This document shows, in pieces, positions 34,250 to 42,362 of a DNA stretch of 42,362 nt. The DNA lies in contig JAQVZQ010000002.1 of assembly GCA_028708095.1 (NCBI GenBank), positions 1 to 42,362 on the forward strand. Direction: 5' to 3'. Under the pieces are notes generated by a model. It was not told the DNA's origin. It saw nothing but the letters and a program-made list of their open reading frames with translations, and did no database searches. Every line of letters begins with the position of its first letter. Positions within the stretch are counted from its first letter, which is position 1. This DNA is from Dysgonamonadaceae bacterium. GTDB lineage: Bacteria > Bacteroidota > Bacteroidia > Bacteroidales > Dysgonomonadaceae. The translations under genes and the position numbers were made by a program.

Positions 34250-37200
34250 ATGGCATTTAGAAAAGAAAGTAAGATAAAGAGTAACTTTTCAAAAATTACT
34301 ATAAGTTTAGCCTCACCCGAAGAAATTCTTGAGAGTTCAAGCGGAGAAGTGCTAAAACCAGAGACTATAAATTATCGCACATACAAACCGGAACGCGATG
34401 GTCTCTTTTGTGAACGAATTTTTGGGCCGGTAAAAGATTACGAATGTCACTGCGGAAAATATAAGCGAATACGATACAAAGGTATTGTTTGTGATAGATG
34501 TGGTGTTGAAGTTACAGAAAAGAAAGTGCGTCGTGAACGTACTGGTCATATACATTTGGTAGTTCCAGTTGCTCATATTTGGTATTTCAGATCTTTACCT
34601 AATAAAATTGGGTATTTATTGGGAATACCTACAAAAAAATTGGATACAATTATTTATTATGAGAGATATGTTGTAATTCAACCTGGATTATTAGAAGGAG
34701 AGGTAAAAGTAAGAGACCTTTTATCTGAGGATGAGTACTTAGAATTATTGGAAAAACTTCCGAAGGATAACCAATCATTAGAAGATTCTGATCCCAACAA
34801 GTTTATTGCAAGAATGGGTGCAGAAGGAATTTACGGATTACTTCGTAACCTTAATTTGGACTCATTGGCTAATAAGTTGCGACATAATGCTGATACAGAG
34901 ACCTCTCAGCAACGCCGTAATGAAGCACTAAAACAACTACAGGTGGTAGAGGCTTTTCGTGGTTCTAAGATTAGGAATAAACCTGAATGGATGATACTTA
35001 AAGTAATTCCTATAATTCCACCAGAGTTGCGTCCTCTTGTCCCATTAGATGGTGGTCGTTTTGCAACTTCAGATCTTAATGATTTATATCGTCGTGTTAT
35101 TATTCGTAATAATCGACTAAAGAGACTTATTGATATAAAAGCACCAGATGTAATTCTTAGAAATGAGAAACGAATGCTTCAAGAGTCTGTTGACTCTTTA
35201 TTAGACAATTCTAGGAAATCAAGTGCGATCAAAACTGAATCAAATCGTCCCTTAAAATCACTTTCTGATAGCTTAAAAGGCAAACAAGGTCGTTTTCGTC
35301 AAAATCTTTTAGGGAAACGTGTCGATTACTCCGCACGTTCAGTTATTGTTGTTGGACCAGAATTGAAAATGCACGAATGTGGTATTCCTAAAGACATGGC
35401 AGCAGAGATTTACAAACCTTTCATAATTCGTAAATTAATAGAGAGGGGTATTGTAAAAACTGTAAAATCAGCTCGGAAAATAGTTGATAGAAAAGAGCCG
35501 GTTGTTTGGGATATTTTGGAACATATTATGAAAGGACACCCCGTTCTTCTTAACCGTGCTCCAACACTTCACCGTCTCGGAATTCAAGCTTTTCAACCAA
35601 AAATGATTGAGGGTGGGGCAATTCAGTTACATCCATTAGCTTGTACTGCTTTTAATGCTGACTTTGATGGTGACCAAATGGCTGTTCATCTTCCTTTAGG
35701 AAATGAAGCAATTTTAGAAGCTCAATTATTGATGTTAGCTTCTCACAACATACTTAATCCAGCAAATGGGGCTCCTATAACGGTTCCATCACAAGATATG
35801 GTCCTTGGGTTGTATTATATTACCAAGATTCGTCCTGGAGCATTTGGAGAAGGAATGACTTTTTACGGAGAAGAAGAAGCTGTTATAGCTTACAATGAGG
35901 GCAAAGTAAATATACATGCTCTTGTTAAGGTTATGGTAGACGATGTGGACGAAGATGGGAAAATGATTCGTAAAATTCACGAAACATCTGTAGGTAGAGT
36001 TATTACTAACGAGTACATTCCCAAAGAGGTAGGATATATAAACGAGTTGCTTTCTAAAAAGTCACTACGTGATATTATTGGTAAAGTTATTAAAACTTGT
36101 GGTGTTGCTCGTACTGCTCAATATTTAGATGACATAAAAGATTTAGGCTTTCGCATGTCTTTCAAAGGGGGACTATCTTTTAATCTTGATGATGTTATTA
36201 TTCCGAAGGAGAAACAAGAGTTTATTGACCAAGGATATGCTGAAGTAGAACAGATATTGGACAACTACAATATGGGGTTCATAACATATAATGAACGGTA
36301 TAATCAAATTATTGATACTTGGACACACATTAACTCAAAGTTGTCAAACACTTTGATGAAACAAATTGCAGAAGACGACCAAGGGTTCAACTCTGTTTTC
36401 ATGATGTTAGATTCTGGTGCTCGTGGGTCTCGAGAACAAATTCGCCAGTTATCTGGTATGCGTGGCTTGATGGCAAAACCACAGAAAAGTGGTGCTGAAG
36501 GTGGACAAATTATCGAAAATCCAATTCTTGCCAATTTTAAAGAGGGTTTATCTGTGCTTGAGTACTTTATCTCAACCCACGGTGCGCGTAAAGGTTTAGC
36601 CGATACAGCTCTTAAGACAGCTGACGCAGGTTATTTGACAAGACGTTTAGTTGACGTTTCTCAAGATGTTACTGTTACAGAAGAAGATTGTGGAACTTTG
36701 CGTGGTCTAATAGCATCTGCATTAAAGAATAATGAAGAGGTTGTTGCTTCTCTTTATGAAAGAATTTTGGGTCGTGTATCTGTTCATGATATTCAGCATC
36801 CTCAAACTGGTGAACTTATTTTAAGTGCAGGTGAAGAAATTACAGAAGATGTAGCAACCAAAATTGAAAGTTCACCAATCGAACGTGTTGAGATACGATC
36901 AGTTCTCACATGCGAGTCACGACAGGGGGTATGTGCTAAATGCTATGGTAGAAATTTGGCCAGTGGACATTTGGTGCAAAGAGGCGAGGCTATAGGTGTA
37001 ATTGCAGCACAATCAATTGGAGAACCAGGTACTCAGCTTACATTACGTACTTTCCACGTAGGTGGAATTGCATCTAATATCGCATCTGAAAATCGAATTA
37101 TTACTAAATATGATGGAATCCTTGAAATGGATGATCTGCGTGTTGTTGAGAGCACCGACTCCTTAGGTAAATCCTACAAAGTAGTAGTAAGTCGCTTAGT

Positions 37201-38521
37201 GGAAATGCGGATAGTTGATCCAAACACGAAAATTGTTTTATTAGCTCACAATGTTCCTTATGGTGCGAAGTTGTTTTTTAATAATAACACTAAAGTTAAA
37301 AAGGGAGATTTAATTTGTGAGTGGGATCCATTTAATGCTATTATTGTTTCTGAGGCTACAGGTAGAATAAAGTTTGAAAATTTTATTGAGAATGTTACTT
37401 ATAAAGTGGAATCTGACGAACAAACAGGGTTAAAAGAAAAAGTAATTATTGAATCGCGCGATAAAACAAAAGCACCGTCAGCTCATATTTTAAATGAAGA
37501 CGATGATATTTTACGCACGTATTCACTTCCATTAGGTGCTCACCTTGTTAAAAATGAAGATGATATAATTAACAGTGGTGACATTTTAGTGAAAATTCCA
37601 AGGGCTGTTGGTAAATCTGGTGATATCACTGGAGGTCTTCCACGTGTTACGGAACTTTTTGAAGCAAGAAACCCTTCTAATCCTGCAGTTGTTTCTGAAA
37701 TCGATGGAGAAGTTAGTTTTGGTAAAATAAAAAGAGCTAATCAGGAAATCATTGTTACCTCAAAGCTTGGAGAAACTAAGAAGTACTTAGTTCCGTTATC
37801 AAAGCAAATACTTGTTCAAGAAAATGACTACGTGCGCGCTGGATTAGCTCTATCAGATGGAGCAATCACTCCAGCTGATATATTAGCAATTAAAGGACCT
37901 ACTGCCGTCCAGGAATACATTGTTAATGAAGTTCAAGATGTTTACCGTTTGCAAGGTGTGAAGATAAATGACAAACACTTTGAAGTTATTGTACGACAGA
38001 TGATGCGTAAAGTTGAAGTTATTGAACCAGGTGACACTCGCTTCTTAGAACAAAAACTCGTTGACAAACATGAAATAATGGAGGAGAACGATCGTATCTG
38101 GTCTAAAAAAGTTGTTACTGAAAAAGGTGATTCTGAAATATTTGAACCTGGACAGATTGTTACAGTTAGAAAATTGCGAGATGAAAACAGTTCACTAAAA
38201 CGTCGTGATATGAAACTTGTTGAAAGTCGCGATGCAATACCAGCAACTGCAAATCAAGTCTTACAAGGTATCACTCGTGCTGCACTTCAAACAAGTAGCT
38301 TCATTTCTGCTGCTTCTTTCCAAGAAACTACAAAAGTATTGAATGATGCTGCTATTCATGGAAAAGTCGATTATCTTGAAGGCCTGAAAGAAAATGTTAT
38401 TTGTGGACATCTTATTCCAGCAGGAACTGGTCAACGCATTTTTGATAAAATGATCGTAGGAGCAAAAGAAGATTTTGAAAAGATGATAAGTAGCTCTGAG
38501 TCTGTACAAATTGAAGATTAA
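34250..38521 (+). CDS. rpoC: RNA polymerase beta-prime subunit
   Basis: This 1423-residue subunit carries the active-site Mg2+ loop NADFDGDQM with Asp471, Asp473 and Asp475. The N-terminal zinc site is Cys66, Cys68, Cys81 and Cys84. The second zinc site is Cys814, Cys888, Cys895 and Cys898, at the same positions as in E. coli. The trigger-loop region [23 protein letters not shown] is intact (positions near 910-935). It closes the ribosomal protein/polymerase operon and is followed 29 bp later by a strong terminator. Confidence 0.98.
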   Translation: MAFRKESKIKSNFSKITISLASPEEILESSSGEVLKPETINYRTYKPERDGLFCERIFGPVKDYECHCGKYKRIRYKGIVCDRCGVEVTEKKVRRERTGHIHLVVPVAHIWYFRSLPNKIGYLLGIPTKKLDTIIYYERYVVIQPGLLEGEVKVRDLLSEDEYLELLEKLPKDNQSLEDSDPNKFIARMGAEGIYGLLRNLNLDSLANKLRHNADTETSQQRRNEALKQLQVVEAFRGSKIRNKPEWMILKVIPIIPPELRPLVPLDGGRFATSDLNDLYRRVIIRNNRLKRLIDIKAPDVILRNEKRMLQESVDSLLDNSRKSSAIKTESNRPLKSLSDSLKGKQGRFRQNLLGKRVDYSARSVIVVGPELKMHECGIPKDMAAEIYKPFIIRKLIERGIVKTVKSARKIVDRKEPVVWDILEHIMKGHPVLLNRAPTLHRLGIQAFQPKMIEGGAIQLHPLACTAFNADFDGDQMAVHLPLGNEAILEAQLLMLASHNILNPANGAPITVPSQDMVLGLYYITKIRPGAFGEGMTFYGEEEAVIAYNEGKVNIHALVKVMVDDVDEDGKMIRKIHETSVGRVITNEYIPKEVGYINELLSKKSLRDIIGKVIKTCGVARTAQYLDDIKDLGFRMSFKGGLSFNLDDVIIPKEKQEFIDQGYAEVEQILDNYNMGFITYNERYNQIIDTWTHINSKLSNTLMKQIAEDDQGFNSVFMMLDSGARGSREQIRQLSGMRGLMAKPQKSGAEGGQIIENPILANFKEGLSVLEYFISTHGARKGLADTALKTADAGYLTRRLVDVSQDVTVTEEDCGTLRGLIASALKNNEEVVASLYERILGRVSVHDIQHPQTGELILSAGEEITEDVATKIESSPIERVEIRSVLTCESRQGVCAKCYGRNLASGHLVQRGEAIGVIAAQSIGEPGTQLTLRTFHVGGIASNIASENRIITKYDGILEMDDLRVVESTDSLGKSYKVVVSRLVEMRIVDPNTKIVLLAHNVPYGAKLFFNNNTKVKKGDLICEWDPFNAIIVSEATGRIKFENFIENVTYKVESDEQTGLKEKVIIESRDKTKAPSAHILNEDDDILRTYSLPLGAHLVKNEDDIINSGDILVKIPRAVGKSGDITGGLPRVTELFEARNPSNPAVVSEIDGEVSFGKIKRANQEIIVTSKLGETKKYLVPLSKQILVQENDYVRAGLALSDGAITPADILAIKGPTAVQEYIVNEVQDVYRLQGVKINDKHFEVIVRQMMRKVEVIEPGDTRFLEQKLVDKHEIMEENDRIWSKKVVTEKGDSEIFEPGQIVTVRKLRDENSSLKRRDMKLVESRDAIPATANQVLQGITRAALQTSSFISAASFQETTKVLNDAAIHGKVDYLEGLKENVICGHLIPAGTGQRIFDKMIVGAKEDFEKMISSSESVQIED

Positions 38522-38550
38522 TTTATTGTAAAATAAAATTGCACACATTT

Positions 38551-38580
38551 AAAAAAAGCTGCCTTCAGGCAGCTTTTTTT
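38551..38580 (+). terminator. Strong intrinsic terminator after rpoC
   Basis: A 13-bp perfect stem AAAAAAAGCTGCC/GGCAGCTTTTTTT with a TTCA loop; the 3' arm supplies the T run. It is the end of the rplK-rpoC transcript, and its A run could also act on minus-strand transcripts. Confidence 0.95.
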
Positions 38581-39759
38581 ATTTTGAAAGGATTTCTAAG
38601 AGATTTAAATTGAATAATATAATACTCCAAATTATTAGTGTTCGATAAATGTTAGAAAGGACATAATGAACTTCCGAATCACTGATAGATAGGTGACTGA
38701 TAGTTTTTTTACATTCAAACTAAGAAATGATAATGATTAGCTGCGGTTGCAAATTGCACATCACAAGTGGTGTCTTTCATTGTGATTTATTAGGGGAAAG
38801 AAACTTTTTGCCTTCCTGTTATTTGTGTGTTTTAGGGGTTAATAAAGGCTTTCTCTTTTCAGCTTTACGAGATATCAATTTAGCGGTATTTTTGCTCAAA
38901 TATCTTTTTAGAATTTCAGAAAGGAATGTAATTATCTCAATTATGTTAAGCTTATTAAATAAACAGGTATCCATTTACTCCATTTAAACCTGATAAAATG
39001 AATACATGCAGATCCGTTACTCTATTTCTAGAAAAAAAAAGTTCACAAAATAGACTTGTTCAAACTTGTTCTTTTCATAATCATTGAAGATAGGTACTGT
39101 AATTGCCATTAAACAACTAATAAAACAATAGCAATGTTCATGTAAGTTAAGGGAAAAGGGAATAATAGCGTGGTTAAATTCGTATCATTGATTTCTTTTG
39201 TTGAAATTTGAATAACACGCTTCATGTTATTCAAAAAAATGTGTGTAAATTGTATATCATGTGATCTGCTATTGTAGCATATCGCCTATAAAATAGAGTC
39301 CCACGCTTCATGTCTTTGTGTTTGTGAAAACTTAAACTTATAAAAGACCATTTTTCAATATGCTGGATATTAATAATTTGAGTCAGGCATGAGATTTTTT
39401 ATAGTAATGAGATTATAATATTTGAAGACGGAATATGAAATTGGATATGTTCTAAAATTGAAATAAAGTAATTTATTGAGTAATGAAAGGGGCAATTGTA
39501 ATTTTAGCCATTATGATAATATTTGGTTGATCAGCTTACTTTAAAATCGCTTTCAATTTTCTTTATCCATGAAGAGAGTTTGATGACCTTAATAACAAAG
39601 CCCAATCCGACTTAAATTCATTTGTGATTGCTTTATCGGATATCGGGTTGCAATTTTAAAAATCATATTAGTAGGGATGACTTCTTAAATTTACACTTTA
39701 CATGAAAGCATAGCTAAAATAAGTCACATTGTTTTTATTGTCGACTCTTATTAATATGC
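38581..39759. other. Gene desert between rpoC and the OxyR-type regulator
   Basis: This is about 1.18 kb of AT-rich DNA without a supported gene. A frame at 38727-38987 encodes 86 residues of no recognisable family and lacks any start signal. A very short frame at 39483-39530 reads MKGAIVILAIMIIFG and stops, with signal-like hydrophobicity, then continues in frame as SAYFKIAFNFLYP; it may be a decayed membrane protein start. A perfect 11-bp inverted repeat lies at 39207-39235. The word CACGCTTCATGT occurs at about 39216 and 39302. I see no tRNA or known RNA. Confidence 0.5.
39207..39235. repeat. Perfect 11-bp inverted repeat in the gene desert
   Basis: TTTGAATAACA (39207-39217) and TGTTATTCAAA (39225-39235) are exact reverse complements around CGCTTCA. 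A run of A follows on the plus strand, so it could act as a minus-strand element or a protein-binding dyad. Which it does is not clear. Confidence 0.8.
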
Positions 39760-40701
39760 TCAAATAGCTACTAAGTTTTTCTGTAAAGCTTTATCTTGCA
39801 ATGCAGCTGGAACAGACATTTTTATTTCTTCTTCTATAATATCTATAAATCTTTCTCGCACAAAATCTTTCCTTGTAATCAAGCTTATTTCCCTAACATG
39901 CTTATCGTTTTTGAAAAAACGAACATTCATCCTTTGTTTTTCTGTCAGATGATCCAGAGCCATTTCAGGTATAACGGTAATGCCATTGTTATTATCAACA
40001 ATATTAATAAGTGTTTCAATGCTTCCAGCTTCATAGGTGAAAGCTGAACTCACAACGTTTCTCTTTTTTAAATTACATAAATTCAATATTTGAGTTCTAA
40101 AACAATGTACTTCATCCAAAAGCCATAGTTTAGCTCCGCTTAAATCACTTTCTTCTAAATATTGCTTAGCATGTAGGAATCTCTCATTGGGTGAAATATA
40201 TCCAAAAAACTTCTCATAATACACTGGTCTTTCTTTCATGCGATCGTCATGCAACGGAGTTGCAAGTATACCACCATCCACAGTGCCATTAGCAAGTCCA
40301 GATAGAATCTGATTTGTTGTCATTTCGTTAATGACTAATCTTATATCAGTGTTTTGCTCACGATGAGTTTGCATAAGCTTTGGTAGGAGATAAGGAGATA
40401 CTGTTGGTATGATAGCTAAATGAAAAACTCCCTTTGTTTCCCCTTTCTCTTCCTCAACAATCTCTTTTATATGATGAATTTGCGCAATTGAAACTCGTGC
40501 CTGATCAATGATTTTACGTCCCACTTCAGTCGGTTCAATAGGGGACTTAGTGCGATCAAAAATCTTCACACCTAATTCATCTTCCAGTTTTTGAATCATC
40601 ATACTTAAAGTCGGTTGTGTAACAAATGATGCTTCGGCTGCTTTTGAGAAATGGCGGTTATTATCAACAGCAACAATATATTCAAGTTGTTGTATATTCA
40701 T
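39760..40701 (-). CDS. oxyR: Hydrogen-peroxide regulator OxyR (LysR family)
   Basis: This 313-residue LysR-type regulator has an N-terminal winged helix-turn-helix (about 1-60, QQLEYIVAVDNNRHFSKAAE) and a substrate-binding-like sensor domain. Two cysteines, Cys200 in LLDEVHC and Cys209 in NLC, match E. coli OxyR Cys199 and Cys208, which form the peroxide-sensing disulfide. It probably controls peroxide-defence genes located elsewhere; no catalase, AhpC or Dps gene is in this window. It begins 37 bp after the flavoprotein gene on the same strand, so they may share a transcript. No own promoter is clear. Confidence 0.92.
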   Translation of the reverse strand: MNIQQLEYIVAVDNNRHFSKAAEASFVTQPTLSMMIQKLEDELGVKIFDRTKSPIEPTEVGRKIIDQARVSIAQIHHIKEIVEEEKGETKGVFHLAIIPTVSPYLLPKLMQTHREQNTDIRLVINEMTTNQILSGLANGTVDGGILATPLHDDRMKERPVYYEKFFGYISPNERFLHAKQYLEESDLSGAKLWLLDEVHCFRTQILNLCNLKKRNVVSSAFTYEAGSIETLINIVDNNNGITVIPEMALDHLTEKQRMNVRFFKNDKHVREISLITRKDFVRERFIDIIEEEIKMSVPAALQDKALQKNLVAI

Positions 40702-40738
40702 GAGAAAGTGGTTTTAAAGCTGGACTAAGAAAAAATTG

Positions 40739-41713
40739 TTACTTATGATTTGAGAAATACTTCATAAACTGTGCCCGTTCATATAAAGCGGGGCTTGGTA
40801 TATTTGCATAACTTAGTTTCCCTTTGAATTGGTCAATACTTTTATAGTTTTTTTGTGACATCCATTCCTCCATACAAGTAAGCATTTCGGGTATAACCTC
40901 TAATCCTCTCTCATATAAAACGCTGCATAATTGCATTGCTGTTGCGCCTGCTAGAATACCTTTAACGTTATCTTCCCATGAATGGACACCATAAGAACAT
41001 GCTATATCAAAGTCGGGAACATAACCCGATGTTATTGCTGTCCATCTAAGGGTCTCGCTAAAGTCAGAAGGGTTGCTGAATACTGACCCTGAGGTTATCT
41101 CCATTGTATTGATATCAATATCTAACTGGTAAAAACGATTAAATAATACAACAGCATTAGCTCCGAGTGCTTTTATCATTTCAACCAATCCGGGTAAATT
41201 ACTTACCGTGCGAGCCATCTTAATGATAAGAGGTATTTTGATTACTTTTTTAAGCTCACGTACAATTTTTACATACGAATCTTCAAGGTATCTGTCACCA
41301 TACTCTCCCGTATTAATTAAAAAGATATTTAACTCCAGTGCATCTGCACCTGCTTCCTCTATGCTTTTAGCAAAATCAATCCAACGAGCTACTTTATAGC
41401 AGTTAATACTGGCGATAATAGGAATATTGCAAGAAGATTTTGCTTCACGAATTATGTCAAGGTATTTTTCAACATGATTCATTTCCACATATGCATCGAT
41501 GTAATCACTTGCTTCAGGATAGTCAGAAGAAAGGCTGAGCTTCTCTGAATGACTATCTATTTGTTCTTCAAATAGTGATTTTAAGACAACTGCACCCACT
41601 CCTGCTTTTTCCAATTCCTTTATTTTATGTAATGAATTTGTTAATCCACTACTGGCTGCAATCAAAGGATTACGGAGTTTTAATCCTGCATATTCTGTTG
41701 ATAAATTAATCAT
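40739..41713 (-). CDS. Dihydroorotate dehydrogenase-like FMN protein
   Basis: This 324-residue TIM-barrel protein is related to class 1 dihydroorotate dehydrogenase; it begins MINLSTEYAGLKLRNPLIAAS. FMN-barrel features include AASSGLTNS (19-27), VVLKS (42-46), ASINCY (101-106), the IIKMA Lys165 region and VVLFNRF (188-194). The segment that holds the catalytic NxSCPN motif in true enzymes reads LELNIFLIN here, so the catalytic Cys is absent at that place and true PyrD activity is doubtful. It has its own -7 box and precedes oxyR by 37 bp. I give no gene symbol because this Bacteroidetes group has no proven function. Confidence 0.85.
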   Translation of the reverse strand: MINLSTEYAGLKLRNPLIAASSGLTNSLHKIKELEKAGVGAVVLKSLFEEQIDSHSEKLSLSSDYPEASDYIDAYVEMNHVEKYLDIIREAKSSCNIPIIASINCYKVARWIDFAKSIEEAGADALELNIFLINTGEYGDRYLEDSYVKIVRELKKVIKIPLIIKMARTVSNLPGLVEMIKALGANAVVLFNRFYQLDIDINTMEITSGSVFSNPSDFSETLRWTAITSGYVPDFDIACSYGVHSWEDNVKGILAGATAMQLCSVLYERGLEVIPEMLTCMEEWMSQKNYKSIDQFKGKLSYANIPSPALYERAQFMKYFSNHK

Positions 41714-41769
41714 TGTATGTTATGTGTTTCAGATTGTAAATATCTTTTATTTTCTTTTTTTGGTTTATG

Positions 41770-41777
41770 CAAAAATA
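41770..41777 (-). promoter_or_regulatory. -7 promoter box of the DHOD-like gene
   Basis: On the minus strand this reads TATTTTTG, an exact TAnnTTTG, about 57 bp before the ATG at 41713. It lies just after the stop of the YggS-like gene, so the flavoprotein gene need not be read from upstream. No clear -33 element. Confidence 0.55.
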
Positions 41778-41798
41778 CATAAATCTTTAGATTAAAGT

Positions 41799-42362
41799 CT
41801 ATTCTCTCTTCCCAAATATATTTGATCCAACCCTTATTAAAGTACTACCTTCATTCACTGCAATTTTATAATCGGAAGACATACCCATTGACATTTCTTT
41901 AAAATGTGGTTCGTCCTTGAAATAGTGTTTTTTTATCTTATTGAAAAAATCATGAAGCCTTTTAAATTCGTTTCGAATTTTATTTTCATCCTCAGTAAAG
42001 GTTGCCATACCCATTACACCAGAAATTTGAACATGTTTCCACTCTCTCCATTTACCTTTAGATAAGAAATCCCAGCATTCACTTTCAGAAAACCCTGTTT
42101 TAGTGTCTTCTTCTGCAATATGTATTTGCAATAAGCAAGGGATTACACGATTAGCTTCCGCAGCTTGTTTTTCAATTTGAAGCAGCAATCTTTTAGAATC
42201 AACACTATGAATACAATCAATAAAAGGGACAATGACCTTCACCTTATTCCTTTGCAATTGACCCACAAAATGCCATTCAATATCTTTTGGCAAAGATGGT
42301 TGCTTCTCAATTAATTCTTGAACACGGCTTTCACCAAAAATCTTATGCCCACTTTCATATGC
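41799..42362 (-). CDS. YggS/PLPBP pyridoxal-phosphate homeostasis protein (partial)
   Basis: The frame is open to the window edge, so only the C-terminal 187 codons are present; the N-terminal part with the PLP-binding Lys lies outside. The visible part begins AYESGHKIFGESRVQEL and continues with WHFVGQLQRNKVK, the phosphate-binding SGVMGMATF region and the C-terminal SMGMSSDYKIAVNEGSTLIR-VGSNIFGKRE. This is the family of cytosolic PLP-binding proteins (YggS, PROSC) that keep free pyridoxal phosphate and amino-acid pools balanced; it is not an enzyme of known activity. The frame from a TTG at 42293 is not the true start. Confidence 0.93.
   Translation of the reverse strand, partial: AYESGHKIFGESRVQELIEKQPSLPKDIEWHFVGQLQRNKVKVIVPFIDCIHSVDSKRLLLQIEKQAAEANRVIPCLLQIHIAEEDTKTGFSESECWDFLSKGKWREWKHVQISGVMGMATFTEDENKIRNEFKRLHDFFNKIKKHYFKDEPHFKEMSMGMSSDYKIAVNEGSTLIRVGSNIFGKRE

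Noticed and set aside
38727-38987. 86-codon ORF in the gene desert
   Set aside because: It has no family resemblance, no promoter box and an amino-acid composition without domain character.

Overview
This is an AT-rich chromosomal segment of a Bacteroidetes bacterium, most likely order Bacteroidales. The evidence is: promoters with the phylum's TAnnTTTG -7 box, almost no Shine-Dalgarno sequences, a FeoA-FeoB fusion, BACON and DUF4855 domains, a class I fumarase, an Rnf operon headed by an RseC-like gene, and the gene order rpsU-xerC-hpf-tRNAs-tuf-trnW-secE-nusG-rplKAJL-rpoBC. I found no insertion sequence, prophage, CRISPR array or rRNA gene.

Layout. 1-1.37 kb is gene-poor and carries two arrays of a 42/43-bp repeat. 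1.37-4.4 kb (minus strand) holds a doubtful small ORF and the ferrous-iron uptake genes (Cys-rich FeoB partner, FeoAB fusion). 4.7-7.1 kb carries fumarase and a conserved hypothetical gene. 7.2-12.8 kb has a short gene remnant and three exported proteins: a barrel hydrolase-like protein, a purple-acid-phosphatase-like enzyme, and a BACON-BACON-DUF4855 lipoprotein. 13.0-13.7 kb encodes an outer-membrane barrel. It is followed at 13.80-14.22 kb by an array with exactly 42-bp spacing, placed just before the promoter of a 23S rRNA/tRNA uracil methyltransferase gene. 15.7-17.6 kb (minus strand) holds a TraB/GumN lipoprotein, a small membrane protein and ferritin.

17.8-23.5 kb is the complete Rnf operon (rseC-like, rnfB, C, D, G, E, A), a membrane ferredoxin:NAD+ oxidoreductase that couples electron flow to ion pumping. 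23.6-38.6 kb is the translation/transcription block: rpsU with a long structured leader, xerC, hpf, four tRNAs (Thr-UGU, Tyr, Gly-UCC, Thr-GGU), tuf, tRNA-Trp, secE, nusG, L11-L1-L10-L7/L12, then rpoB and rpoC ending in a strong terminator. 38.6-39.75 kb is a gene desert. 39.76-42.36 kb (minus strand) carries an OxyR-type regulator, a divergent dihydroorotate-dehydrogenase-like flavoprotein, and a YggS/PLPBP gene cut by the window edge.

The most unusual feature is the set of three tandem arrays (150-445, 612-790, 13802-14221). All have a 42-43 bp period, close to four helical turns, and each carries dyad-symmetric elements. In two of them the dyads change in a compensatory way. Other points worth checking are the rpsU leader, a perfect AGGAGG before hpf in a phylum that rarely uses such sites, a GCAA-capped hairpin between tuf and tRNA-Trp, and an A19/U56 exchange in tRNA-Gly. 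Several start codons are set downstream of the longest ORF because a -7 promoter box lies inside or just after the longer start.
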